Part shown: positions 20,169 through 27,114 of the stretch, piece after piece
Position numbering within the stretch: the stretch's first letter is position 1
Layout: every line of letters starts with the position of its first letter
IMG/VR virus record: IMGVR_UViG_3300000576_000011
Span: 1 to 33,169 of that record
Length of the DNA stretch: 33,169 bases
Reading direction: 5' to 3' (one strand)
Source: a virus
Program-made: the position numbers and the translations under genes
The notes under the pieces: model-generated
Seen by the model: the letters and a program-made list of their open reading frames with translations, nothing else
What the model was told of the DNA's origin: nothing
The model's database searches: none

Positions 20169-20399
20169 ATGGATATCACAACTGTAACCATTGAACATCT
20201 TAATCATTTCGCGAAAATTCGTGAAATTTTTGAAGGTCACGGACTGGAAGTCAGAACCATTCATGGTGATCTTACCAATGCTGAAGCTACTTTCGGTAAA
20301 TATGATATCTGTACAAGATCCAATGCTACGGGAAAACTCAAAATGTACAAGATCAATCTTTATGGTGATGCAGTTCCTGAAGAAGGAATGTACTACTGA
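20169..20399 (+). CDS. Hypothetical protein, 76 residues
   Basis: The ATG at 20169 follows AGAGGAGAAACACT. The predicted alpha/beta product begins MDITTVTIEHLNHFAKIREI and has a GLEVRTIHGDL strand. No family is recognised. It lies between the second promoter copy and tRNA-Arg and shares its leader type with the 57-residue gene at 19676, although the proteins do not resemble each other. Confidence 0.6.
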   Translation: MDITTVTIEHLNHFAKIREIFEGHGLEVRTIHGDLTNAEATFGKYDICTRSNATGKLKMYKINLYGDAVPEEGMYY

Positions 20400-20410
20400 T
20401 AAATTTTAAT

Positions 20411-20487
20411 ACCCACATAGCTCAACTGAATAGAGCAGCGGATTTCTACTCCGCAGGTTGTAGGTTTGAGTCCTACTGTGGGTGCCA
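20411..20487 (+). tRNA. tRNA-Arg (anticodon TCT)
   Basis: The acceptor ACCCACA (20411-20417) pairs with TGTGGGT (20477-20483). The D-arm is GCTC...GAGC, and the anticodon stem GCGGA/TCCGC holds the loop TTTCTAC (anticodon TCT). The T-arm is GTAGG-TTTGAGT-CCTAC, with discriminator G and encoded CCA. It reads AGA, which is frequent in these AT-rich phage genes. Confidence 0.93.
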
Positions 20488-20490
20488 ATT

Positions 20491-20567
20491 CTGGACCAGC
20501 TTCTCCTCCTTCTGTGTAATGGTCTAGTGCCAGTGGGTCTGATACACCGCGACTGGCAACTTATTTT
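20491..20567 (+). terminator. Two stem-loops after tRNA-Arg; the second is terminator-like
   Basis: The first stem pairs CTGGACC (20491-20497) with GGTCTAG (20521-20527). Its 23-nt loop is pyrimidine-rich and contains TCTCCTCCTTCT, which resembles the anti-Shine-Dalgarno end of 16S rRNA. The second pairs TGCCAGT (20528-20534) with ACTGGCA (20552-20558) and is followed by CTTATTTTT, fitting a Rho-independent terminator with a long loop. Confidence 0.4.
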
Positions 20568-20585
20568 TGATCACGGAGTGATAAA

Positions 20586-20771
20586 ATGACTGAAACTATG
20601 TATGAAATTGCGTTTTTGAAAAATATTCAAGTTGATAAAATTTTTTGGCTTGACGGTATCATCGAGACTATCAATGATCGTGATTTCTTTGATGATTATA
20701 TCATTCCTATTTTTGATGGTGAAAATATCATGAAAGTATGGAAATGTTCGCTGAAGCGCCTGATTATGTAA
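20586..20771 (+). CDS. Hypothetical acidic protein, 61 residues
   Basis: The ATG at 20586 has CGGAGTG upstream. The product is rich in Ile, Phe and Asp (IIETINDRDFFDDYIIPIFDG) and looks like a small soluble alpha/beta protein. No family is recognised. It overlaps the next frame by 34 nt, so one of the two starts may be further downstream. Confidence 0.5.
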   Translation: MTETMYEIAFLKNIQVDKIFWLDGIIETINDRDFFDDYIIPIFDGENIMKVWKCSLKRLIM

Positions 20772-21022
20772 AAGAAGGTAACGAAGAAACATTTATTGAA
20801 TGGTTTCAGGATGAACGTATCACAGGTTTCATTGTGATCCTTTCTACACCTGTTCCAGAATTCATGGACGATTCAGAAACGATGCATTCATATACGTGGG
20901 GACGATATTGGACTATTGCAATTTATGTCACTAATCTTGAACAAGTACCGGAAATGGCTATAGAATGGCGTGATAAAATGCATCATGAAGAATATCTCCG
21001 ACAGAAAGAAATGAAACTATGA
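20738..21022 (+). CDS. Hypothetical acidic protein, 94 residues
   Basis: ATG 20738 (or ATG 20744) starts an acidic protein with a central hydrophobic strand (ITGFIVILSTPVPEF) and a WGRYWTIAIYV strand followed by a charged C-terminal helix. It overlaps the previous gene and is joined to the PTH2-like gene by an ATGA junction. No family is recognised. Confidence 0.55.
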   Translation: MEMFAEAPDYVKEGNEETFIEWFQDERITGFIVILSTPVPEFMDDSETMHSYTWGRYWTIAIYVTNLEQVPEMAIEWRDKMHHEEYLRQKEMKL

Positions 21023-21429
21023 CTGAACCGATTCTTTATATTTTGATGCGAAATGATCTAGCATCACTCAATCCCGGTAAGGCATGTGCTCAAGCGGCAC
21101 ATGCTGCAAACGATGCACAAACTATTCTTGGATTAGGTCATGATCGTAGTCGCCCTGAATTACAAGAACTATTTTATGAGTGGAAACATTCTGCTAATAG
21201 AAACTTCGGTACGACAATTGTTCTGGAAGCGCCATGGGACGAAATCAAAAATACTATTGATCATATCCAGAATATTTCTTCAGGATACACCAATAATATT
21301 CATGATCCCACTTATCCGATTCGTGATGGTGAAGTCACTCATCTCATTCCCTTGAATACATGCGCTTGGGTGTTCGGTGATAGGAATGAACTTAGTCCCT
21401 ATCTGGAACATTTGGAGCTTATGAAGTGA
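21019..21429 (+). CDS. Peptidyl-tRNA hydrolase PTH2-like protein
   Basis: The N-terminus ILYILMRNDLASLNPGKACA with QAAHAAND matches the PTH2 signature (strand, R-x-DL, GK-xx-AQ-xxHA), which forms the active site of type II peptidyl-tRNA hydrolases. At 136 residues it is near normal size. PTH2 frees tRNA from stalled peptidyl-tRNA. A phage copy could recycle tRNAs during heavy translation and fits beside the phage tRNA genes. The C-terminal half is less conserved, so the activity is likely but not certain. Confidence 0.65.
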   Translation: MTEPILYILMRNDLASLNPGKACAQAAHAANDAQTILGLGHDRSRPELQELFYEWKHSANRNFGTTIVLEAPWDEIKNTIDHIQNISSGYTNNIHDPTYPIRDGEVTHLIPLNTCAWVFGDRNELSPYLEHLELMK

Positions 21430-21668
21430 TTGCTGGTATTGTAACATTCGTCTTTGCGTTATATTTGTATCGTGTTTATTTCAAAACTATTGTACCAAAA
21501 CAAAAACTAACCAAACTAAGGGTAGTAAGTCAATTCACTTCTGAGGTATTTTGGGGCACGGTAGTAACATTGATTGCATCTATTATATTTTCAACTGGTG
21601 TGTTCACTGCTGGTATCGGTTGGCTCTTTGCTATTCTAGTGAATATTAGGAAAATTGAACAATTGTGA
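21426..21668 (+). CDS. Small membrane protein, two hydrophobic segments
   Basis: The 80 residues have a hydrophobic N-terminus (about 1-20) and a second long hydrophobic stretch (about 43-72, VTLIASIIFSTGVFTAGIGW), separated by a basic loop (PKQKLTKLR). The start overlaps the previous stop (ATGA). It is probably an inner-membrane protein. A lysis or superinfection role is possible, but nothing specific supports it. Confidence 0.6.
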   Translation: MIAGIVTFVFALYLYRVYFKTIVPKQKLTKLRVVSQFTSEVFWGTVVTLIASIIFSTGVFTAGIGWLFAILVNIRKIEQL

Positions 21669-21672
21669 AACA

Positions 21673-22242
21673 ATGAAAGTAAATATTATTAATACTAAAA
21701 ATTTAAGTGAAGAAACAGTCAAAGAAATTTTTTCATTTACATATTTCGTCCTAGAAAAATATTTCAGGAAACCTCGGAGAAATAAAATCGAGGTCGATAT
21801 CGTTTTCGTTGATAATCTAGAAAAGGATACTGGAATGACTGCCTCGTGTATATGGGAAGATACACACTACAGACCTAATGAATTCACCATTGAAATTGAT
21901 ACAGGATTATCATTCATTTCACTTATCAATGCACTTGGTCATGAACTCACTCACGTGAAACAGTGGGGACTTGGTCATTTCTATGAGATGGTCTCTAAGT
22001 CTAAAGGTCATAATAAGATTTATAAGTTCTGTTCGAAGGAATATGAATATAACAAGAAAAAATATTTAGATCTACCATGGGAAATTGAAGCTATAGCAAA
22101 TTCTATTACACTGCCTCTGGAGTACTGTCATGCCAGAGGATTAAATACTTATGACTATTTACCCTTTGAATTATTGTCTCTGGAGGAACAAGAAAAACAT
22201 GGATATATCGCCTATAGAAACCAGGTTGAAAGAACGCATTGA
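21673..22242 (+). CDS. Zinc metallopeptidase-like protein (HExxH)
   Basis: The start is taken at ATG 21673 (MKVNIINTKN); a TTG 18 nt upstream is open but overlaps the preceding gene. The 189 residues include ALGHELTHVKQW, a canonical HExxH zinc site in a helix, followed by PWEIEAIANS, which may give the third ligand. The N-terminal half is an alpha/beta region with EVDIVFVD. This resembles SprT-like or other small zincins found in phages. The substrate is unknown and may be a host protein or a virion maturation target. Confidence 0.55.
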   Translation: MKVNIINTKNLSEETVKEIFSFTYFVLEKYFRKPRRNKIEVDIVFVDNLEKDTGMTASCIWEDTHYRPNEFTIEIDTGLSFISLINALGHELTHVKQWGLGHFYEMVSKSKGHNKIYKFCSKEYEYNKKKYLDLPWEIEAIANSITLPLEYCHARGLNTYDYLPFELLSLEEQEKHGYIAYRNQVERTH

Positions 22243-22363
22243 AGAATATTTTGAATTTAGAAAAGGTCGAGACTTCAGACAACGAGAAGTAGATTTACTT
22301 CGAGAAGCAGTACATACTATCAAAAAATTAAGAGAGCAAGTGAAAGAGGGACCTCAGAAATGA
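22199..22363 (+). CDS. Hypothetical coiled-coil protein, 54 residues
   Basis: The start is ATG 22199 (MDISPIETRLKERIEEYFEF), preceded by GGAGG at about 11 nt. The product is strongly charged and helical (REVDLLREAVHTIKKLREQV). It overlaps the metallopeptidase-like gene by 44 nt, and its stop falls in the loop of the terminator at 22347. Confidence 0.5.
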   Translation: MDISPIETRLKERIEEYFEFRKGRDFRQREVDLLREAVHTIKKLREQVKEGPQK

Positions 22364-22376
22364 GAGTCCCTTTATT
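22347..22376 (+). terminator. Rho-independent terminator with GAAA tetraloop
   Basis: AGGGACCTCA (22347-22356), loop GAAA and TGAG-a-GTCCCT (22361-22371) form a 10-bp stem with one bulged A, followed by TTATT. It ends the middle gene block just before the late promoter at 22377. Confidence 0.7.
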
Positions 22377-22384
22377 CATAAATA
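22377..22384 (+). promoter_or_regulatory. Late promoter element CATAAATA
   Basis: CATAAATA lies 24 nt before the ATG at 22408 and directly after a terminator. It matches the T4-type late element recognised by the phage sigma gp55. Confidence 0.6.
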
Positions 22385-22407
22385 ATTGAAAAACAGGACT
22401 CTCCAAT

Positions 22408-22815
22408 ATGCTATCATTTAAAGATTATCTATTTGAAAAAGAATGTCAACAAGTTACCAAGGCTGAATTAGCAAAATTCGAAGGAATAGTAGACCAACTA
22501 TTCAAAAAATTTGATATCAACTTTGATTTCACTAAACACTTTCATGAACGAATGTCTCATTCTCGGAATAACCCTTGCATTGAACTAAAAGAAATTGGTA
22601 AGATGATCACGAAGATCTATAAAGAGAAGTTGAAGGGTAAACACCGAATCAGTGATATGAAGGGTCTGGAAGCAGTTCTCCATGATGTGAATTCTAAGAT
22701 CAATATTCCTGTGGCAATTGAGTATGATAAACGAAATGATGAATTGAGAATAGCGATGAAGACGATAATGAGAAAGAAGGACTTTAAGTCACCTGATCCC
22801 ATATTGAGATATTAA
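22408..22815 (+). CDS. Conserved T4-like phage protein, 135 residues
   Basis: The protein opens MLSFKDYLFEKECQQVTKAE and contains FTKHFHERMSHSRNNPCIEL, NIPVAIEYDK and a C-terminal TIMRKKDFKSPDP. This pattern recurs in proteins encoded near structural genes of T4-like phages, but no function is known to me. It lies under a late promoter, so it is probably made with virion components. Confidence 0.6.
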   Translation: MLSFKDYLFEKECQQVTKAELAKFEGIVDQLFKKFDINFDFTKHFHERMSHSRNNPCIELKEIGKMITKIYKEKLKGKHRISDMKGLEAVLHDVNSKINIPVAIEYDKRNDELRIAMKTIMRKKDFKSPDPILRY

Positions 22816-22819
22816 ATAG

Positions 22820-23446
22820 ATGAGTTATGAAAAATTAATTGAAATTAGAAAAGAGTCAGTCTCTGGTGAAAGTGACTGGACATGGATTAAGTCCGATAAA
22901 GGTGCATTCGAAGGTCCTAAGAAAGACTGGGAAGAGCATAATGCTGTTAAGTATTTTAAGTACTTAAAGAAAAAAGAAGTCTGTGTCACTGCCGGTGGTA
23001 ACTGTGGTATGTATGCTCGTCTGTATTCTAAGATTTTTGATTGTGTTATTGCGTTCGAACCAGATCCACTAAATTTTCACTGTCTGGTGAATAATACACA
23101 AACAGATAATGTCGTGAAAATTCAAGCCGCTCTTGGTGAAAAAGCATCATTCGGAAATATTGTTCGGAAAAGTATGACTAATGTAGGTATGCATCGTATG
23201 GAGGGCACAGAAGGCATCATTCCTATCATGACCATTGATAGTTTTAATTTCCCTGATATAGACCTTCTCCAACTAGATGTAGAGGGATTTGAACAAAGAG
23301 TGATTGAAGGTGCTGTAGAAACTTTGAAGAGATGTAATCCAGTGATTGTAGTAGAACGAAATAACTCTGAAAAATTTCTTCAATCACTAGGTTATAGGTT
23401 TGTAGAACAGTCTGGTCATGCCGATAGGATCTATATCCGATCATAA
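22820..23446 (+). CDS. FkbM-type methyltransferase
   Basis: The 208 residues have a class I SAM-dependent methyltransferase fold of the FkbM kind. Motif I is VCVTAGGNCGMYARLYS, the acidic strand end is VIAFEPDPLNFHCL, and MTIDSF and LLQLDVEGFEQRVIEGA follow, all family hallmarks. The protein may methylate a glycan or a small molecule. FkbM genes are frequent in marine T4-like phages. It starts four bases after the previous gene and has no obvious ribosome binding site, so coupling is likely. Confidence 0.8.
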   Translation: MSYEKLIEIRKESVSGESDWTWIKSDKGAFEGPKKDWEEHNAVKYFKYLKKKEVCVTAGGNCGMYARLYSKIFDCVIAFEPDPLNFHCLVNNTQTDNVVKIQAALGEKASFGNIVRKSMTNVGMHRMEGTEGIIPIMTIDSFNFPDIDLLQLDVEGFEQRVIEGAVETLKRCNPVIVVERNNSEKFLQSLGYRFVEQSGHADRIYIRS

Positions 23447-23449
23447 ATA
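23442..23449 (+). promoter_or_regulatory. Late promoter element CATAAATA
   Basis: CATAAATA overlaps the end of the FkbM gene and lies 17 nt before the ATG at 23467, the same arrangement as at 22377. Confidence 0.55.
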
Positions 23450-23466
23450 AACTAAAAGGGAATTAC

Positions 23467-24027
23467 ATGACTGAAGAAAATAAGACAAAAGATAAAGAAA
23501 AGACAAAGAAGTCTGGTAAGACTGACACTGGGCATAAACCTGGTGAAATTGAACTAGAGCCAGAGCTGAAAAACAGAGTAAATGAAGAAGATCTTTCTGA
23601 ACTCTCTGTTCAGCAAAGGCTTAAGCGAAAAGTTCGGATGCGGAGACTACAACCTCGTTTGAGAGTTGGTAGACGTAGAGCCGAAAGACGTGGTGCTACT
23701 CAAGATGTAGTCAAGCGCAGAGCTCAAAGACGTGCTCGTTCGGCCGTGAAAAAGAGATTATCAGGTGGAAGACAGACTACAGGAGCATCTGATAAGAAAC
23801 GTATCGAACGTATGGCCGATAAGCGGAAAGGTGTAATTTCCCGTCTGGCCAGGAGAAAAAGAGTTGATGTTCGGAGGGACGCTTCAAAGAAACGAAGTAC
23901 TCGCCGCGAAGATATTGATGTTCTATTCACTAATTTTCTTCTATCAGAGGAAGTGAATATTCATGATGATCAAGAACTTCTAGAGTCTATTGCTTATGTA
24001 TATGATTTACTTCATGAAGATAACTAA
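23467..24027 (+). CDS. Arg/Lys-rich late protein, 186 residues
   Basis: The middle (about 55-150) is extremely basic, with repeated RRR, RKR and KKR runs such as RMRRLQPRLRVGRRRAERRG. It is flanked by an acidic Lys/Glu N-terminus and an acidic helical C-terminus (DVLFTNFLLSEEV). Similar basic proteins occur among late genes of T4-like phages. It is likely DNA- or RNA-binding, perhaps packaged with the genome, but this is inferred from charge only. It has AAAAGGGA upstream and a late promoter. Confidence 0.6.
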   Translation: MTEENKTKDKEKTKKSGKTDTGHKPGEIELEPELKNRVNEEDLSELSVQQRLKRKVRMRRLQPRLRVGRRRAERRGATQDVVKRRAQRRARSAVKKRLSGGRQTTGASDKKRIERMADKRKGVISRLARRKRVDVRRDASKKRSTRREDIDVLFTNFLLSEEVNIHDDQELLESIAYVYDLLHEDN

Positions 24028-24040
24028 TAAGGATAATTAA

Positions 24041-24298
24041 ATGGTTGACCGTTATAGCAAATTCTATAATTCACAAGTTACACCACCAACAGATGCATTT
24101 AGTATTACACCTGCTAATACCGATATAGATGTTTTTCCTAAATCGCTTTATATTGGTGGTGCTGGTAATCTGGTAGTTTTAACACTTGAAGATTCTGAAG
24201 TGACATTCGTGTCTGTTCCCGCCGGGACTGTATTGAATATCAGAGTAAAACAGGTTCTCACTTCTACTACGGCTACAGATATTGTTGGTATGATTTAA
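24041..24298 (+). CDS. Head-spike base-like structural protein (Rcc01079 type)
   Basis: The 85 residues follow the pattern of the short spike base proteins named after Rhodobacter capsulatus GTA Rcc01079. It has a PPTDAFSITPANTD start, KSLYIGGAGNLVVLTLEDS, VTFVSVPAGTVLNIRV and a TSTTATDIVGM end. In the GTA this protein anchors capsid spikes that bind host capsule. Here it probably sits on the capsid or tail. The all-beta pattern and its neighbourhood among late structural genes support the call. Confidence 0.65.
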   Translation: MVDRYSKFYNSQVTPPTDAFSITPANTDIDVFPKSLYIGGAGNLVVLTLEDSEVTFVSVPAGTVLNIRVKQVLTSTTATDIVGMI

Positions 24299-24305
24299 TA
24301 GAAAT

Positions 24306-24313
24306 TATAAATA
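24306..24313 (+). promoter_or_regulatory. Late promoter element TATAAATA
   Basis: A perfect copy of the T4 late consensus lies 43 nt before the ATG at 24356. Confidence 0.65.
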
Positions 24314-24355
24314 ATAAAGAGTACCAATACTAGTCAATAATAAAAAGGAATAAAA

Positions 24356-25000
24356 ATGTCTTGGGGAAATACAGACGACGCAGCTAATTCAGTATTCTAT
24401 GCTACTGCTGGATTAAAAACAACTGCTAATTCATCAAATCAAACAGCACTGTTTGGCAATACTACAGCAGATGCATTTATTACAAATGCAACAGTAGGTC
24501 TTTATGGTGTGGATACTACAGAACAACTAGTAGCACGTGAAACGGGATCACCCAAAGGGGCACATGCCGGTTGGAACCTTCGCACTGAAGGAACTGGTGG
24601 TCGTGCTGGTCGTGTTTCTTTTGAAACCCTTGTTGCCATGTCATCAATCACAGGTGATGCTGACGATGATGCAGTGTTTCCTGACCTAGGTATCGTCATC
24701 ACTGAACAACCTGTTTCAGATTCCGGTACTGCCGCAGAGGATGATATCGTCACATTCACAGTCGTTGCCGAATCAGTCCCTGCTGGTGAAACACTTACCT
24801 ATCGTTGGGAAGTTGATGAAACCGGTGTTGGTGATGCCTTTGCTAATGCTGCTGCAGGTGCAACATATTCTGACGTTACAACACCTACACTTTCAGTGGA
24901 AGCAAATACAGCAACCGATGGAACACTTGTCCGTGCTGTTATTACACTGTCCGGTGCAGAAACAGTTACTTCAGACGAGGTTACACTGACTATCGTGTAA
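24356..25000 (+). CDS. Virion decoration protein with C-terminal Ig-like domain
   Basis: The 214 residues split into two parts. The N-terminal part (1-115) reads MSWGNTDDAANSVFYA, LFGNTTADAFI and HAGWNLRTEGTGGRAGRVS, a pattern shared by structural proteins of many marine T4-like phages. The C-terminal part (about 118-214) is an Ig-like beta-sandwich, with EQPVSDSGTAAEDDIVTFTV, TYRWEVDE and SDEVTLTIV. Ig-like domains on phage capsids and tails mediate weak surface adhesion, as with Hoc of T4. The gene has higher GC and simpler codons than the accessory genes, which fits a highly expressed late protein with its own promoter. Confidence 0.72.
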   Translation: MSWGNTDDAANSVFYATAGLKTTANSSNQTALFGNTTADAFITNATVGLYGVDTTEQLVARETGSPKGAHAGWNLRTEGTGGRAGRVSFETLVAMSSITGDADDDAVFPDLGIVITEQPVSDSGTAAEDDIVTFTVVAESVPAGETLTYRWEVDETGVGDAFANAAAGATYSDVTTPTLSVEANTATDGTLVRAVITLSGAETVTSDEVTLTIV

Positions 25001-25015
25001 TAAGTGATTGACAGA

Positions 25016-25408
25016 ATGGAAATTTTGACTGACAGTAACCAAGTTCTTTATGCAGCTAAATATTACGATAATCCTCAGTGCACAAGCACTGAGGAATTTT
25101 ATGAAGATCTGAATAGGTTTCGATATATTCGGAGACTTCTTAGGAAATATCAAAGAAATAAAGTACTAAAAACTTCACTTATATTAAATCATCTCATAGT
25201 AGTCACTAATATGTTTGGTCCTATCCCAGTAGTACGACTTCTCTATTTGACTTGCAAAGATCAATTTGAAGTTCTAGTACCTTTCCTGATTTTCTTGAAT
25301 ATGTTTCCAGAAAAAATAGAAAATGTGACCGATATAAATATAATATATACAGATTCCTTTCCTGTTGATAACTACATAGTACAGGAACTAAGAAAAATAA
25401 GAGGCTAA
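25016..25408 (+). CDS. Conserved T4-like phage protein, about 130 residues
   Basis: ATG 25016 (MEILTDSNQVLYAAKYYDNP) is preferred; a GTG at 25004 would add four residues. Recognisable segments are AAKYYDNPQCTSTEEFYEDL, FRYIRRLLRKYQ and LILNHLIVVTNMFGPIPVVR. They recur in a family of unknown function found in T4-like phages next to structural and neck genes. The product is mostly helical and not a clear membrane protein. It is adjacent to the 303-residue gene at 25410. Confidence 0.6.
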   Translation: MEILTDSNQVLYAAKYYDNPQCTSTEEFYEDLNRFRYIRRLLRKYQRNKVLKTSLILNHLIVVTNMFGPIPVVRLLYLTCKDQFEVLVPFLIFLNMFPEKIENVTDINIIYTDSFPVDNYIVQELRKIRG

Positions 25409-25409
25409 T

Positions 25410-26321
25410 ATGGCTCGCGGTGTCGACCTTTTCATGGTTTACCAGCTCATACGAAAATTGACAACTCCATTTGATGAGACTGAAGCTTATAAACTCGGTA
25501 TCATCAATAAAGATGGCGAGTTCCTGAAAACACGGAGAGAATTACGTACTACTGAGGAACGTAAAGCACTCGGTGTATTTGATGTTTTGGTGTTCAATCT
25601 CAAGAAAATTCTAGCAAGAGTACCTGGTGGGAGAACTCGTCTGGGGACTTATGCTGCTGCTATGTGGCTTATCAAAGAAGGCACTGAAGAGAAAGAACAT
25701 ATCAATTCGGATCAATTACACGAAGAGTTGATGGAATATTATTCAATTCTTGAAGATGGACCCACTGTATCAGCTGGTTCTGGTAATATTGCAGGAATTG
25801 GTATCGGACCAAAGGGTGAACCTGGAGTGACAAGAACACAACAGAGAAAACACCGAAAAAGAAACAAGACTACGGGACCTATAATTTCATCTATCAAACG
25901 TCGTAAAGATATTGAAGAAGCTTTTGATAGACCAGAAAAGTTTACTGTAAAATCATTTTCTGGTAAATATATTGCATCTACTAATATAGATGGAAAAGAG
26001 CTTTATTTTAATGCTGGTGTCCGAAGAGATTTTGATGATGAATATTGGTCAGTTATTTTTTCTTATGATGATTCCATGAGTATCACAGGAACAGGAAATC
26101 AAGTCAAAATATTTTCCACTGTAGTAGCTATGTTTAAAGATTTTGTTGAAAAGAAAAACCCTGACGAAATACAATTCACTGCAGAAAAACAAGGTTCTCG
26201 TGATACACGAACTTCTTTATATGAAAGAATGCTTAAACGATTCGCTAAAAGTCAAGGTTATTCATTCGAAAATAAATCTGTAGGGGTTCAAAATAAATTC
26301 GTCATGAAGAAAGAAGCTTAA
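25410..26321 (+). CDS. Conserved T4-like phage protein, 303 residues
   Basis: The N-terminal domain (about 1-125) opens MARGVDLFMVYQLIRKLTTP and includes ETEAYKLGIINKDGEFLK and LKKILARVPGGRTRLGTYAA. It is a strongly conserved unit among T4-like phages and probably virion-associated. A Gly-rich basic linker (about 125-165) leads to a C-terminal alpha/beta domain (about 170-300) that ends in a conserved-looking SYERMLKRFAKSQGYSFE-like helix. The C-terminal fold has some likeness to acyltransferase-type domains, but I would not call it. The gene starts two bases after the previous stop. Confidence 0.6.
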   Translation: MARGVDLFMVYQLIRKLTTPFDETEAYKLGIINKDGEFLKTRRELRTTEERKALGVFDVLVFNLKKILARVPGGRTRLGTYAAAMWLIKEGTEEKEHINSDQLHEELMEYYSILEDGPTVSAGSGNIAGIGIGPKGEPGVTRTQQRKHRKRNKTTGPIISSIKRRKDIEEAFDRPEKFTVKSFSGKYIASTNIDGKELYFNAGVRRDFDDEYWSVIFSYDDSMSITGTGNQVKIFSTVVAMFKDFVEKKNPDEIQFTAEKQGSRDTRTSLYERMLKRFAKSQGYSFENKSVGVQNKFVMKKEA

Positions 26322-26322
26322 T

Positions 26323-26733
26323 ATGTTTTCTGGTATATGGTCAAAAATAACAATAGGACTAGTAATAGTTCTAATGACAGTTTCTACTGGATTTTACTGG
26401 TACTATACTAATACTCAAAATAGAATAGAAGTTTTCCAAACTAATCAAGCTCGTCTTGAATTGGCTGTGAGCATGCAAGAACAGACTATTGAACGTCAGA
26501 GAATATTCCTAGAAATGCACCAAGAATATTCCAGACAACTTCAGCGTGGACTAGCAGAAGCAGAGACTGCAAGAAGTGAACTAGAAGAAATATTCCAGAG
26601 TCATGATCTGGATGAACTAGCCAGACAACGACCTGGTCTTATAGAAAATAGAATTAACAGAGGAACTCGTGATGTATTCAGACAACTTGAACAAGAAACA
26701 CAAGAATGGTATGATGAAAGTATTTCTCGCTAG
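26323..26733 (+). CDS. Probable inner-membrane spanin (Rz-like)
   Basis: The 136 residues have one N-terminal membrane anchor (about 8-28, KITIGLVIVLMTVSTGFYW) and then a long periplasmic helical or coiled-coil region rich in Gln, Glu and Leu. This is the Rz i-spanin layout. The following gene overlaps its end and encodes a lipoprotein, as in Rz/Rz1 pairs. Together they would fuse inner and outer membranes at lysis. The sequence itself is not diagnostic; layout and neighbour carry the call. Confidence 0.6.
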   Translation: MFSGIWSKITIGLVIVLMTVSTGFYWYYTNTQNRIEVFQTNQARLELAVSMQEQTIERQRIFLEMHQEYSRQLQRGLAEAETARSELEEIFQSHDLDELARQRPGLIENRINRGTRDVFRQLEQETQEWYDESISR

Positions 26734-27052
26734 TATTGTTTCTGCACTAATTCTAATTGGGTGTTCAACAGCTCCTTCTGAAATAGAAATCAGAACAATC
26801 CAAGAAGAACTTAGAATTTCAGCCCCTGATAGACCTCGTCCTCTCCGACTGAATGATATTTCCTTCCGAGTAGTATCTGCATCTAATCTAGAACAATTCA
26901 TCCAAGAATATTCAGACGGTAATGATAGATCCTGGTTTATGATAAGCCCTAGTGACTATGAAAGACTTGCATTGAATATTGCCGAACTAAGAAGATACAT
27001 ACACCAACAAGAACAAATTATAGTTTACTATGAGAACTTAACACAGAATTAG
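26711..27052 (+). CDS. Probable outer-membrane spanin lipoprotein (Rz1-like)
   Basis: ATG 26711 or 26714 starts a signal peptide (MKVFLASIVSALILIGCS) with a lipobox LIGC, so the mature protein would begin at a lipidated Cys. The rest is hydrophilic, with PDRPRPLRLNDISFRVV and a conserved-looking ERLALNIAELRRYIHQQEQI helix found in similar T4-like phage lipoproteins. It overlaps the i-spanin-like gene by 23 nt. The pair is the expected two-component spanin, though this lipoprotein is longer than classical Rz1. Confidence 0.62.
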   Translation: MMKVFLASIVSALILIGCSTAPSEIEIRTIQEELRISAPDRPRPLRLNDISFRVVSASNLEQFIQEYSDGNDRSWFMISPSDYERLALNIAELRRYIHQQEQIIVYYENLTQN

Positions 27053-27095
27053 TTTACACTCTCACTAATCCTTGTATAATAGGTGATGCCTATTA
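27053..27095 (+). promoter_or_regulatory. Promoter and palindrome of the primase gene
   Basis: TTTACA (27053-27058), a 16-nt spacer and TATAAT (27075-27080) are followed by a perfect 7-bp inverted repeat TAATAGG/CCTATTA (27077-27083, 27089-27095; 5-nt spacer). The repeat overlaps the -10 and the start site, as at the polymerase promoter. Confidence 0.65.
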
Positions 27096-27114
27096 AATAA
27101 CAGGAGTGTAATTA

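Noticed and set aside
20528-20558. Loop CTGATAC in the stem at 20528-20558 as a tRNA-Ile(GAT) anticodon loop
   Set aside because: The flanking bases do not form a 5-bp anticodon stem and there is no acceptor or T-arm; it fits a terminator-like hairpin better.
24283-24327. Inverted repeat TTGGTA/TACCAA around the late promoter at 24306 as a third hairpin switch
   Set aside because: The stem is only 6 bp with a loop of more than 30 nt, and it touches neither the ribosome binding site nor the start codon of the gene at 24356.
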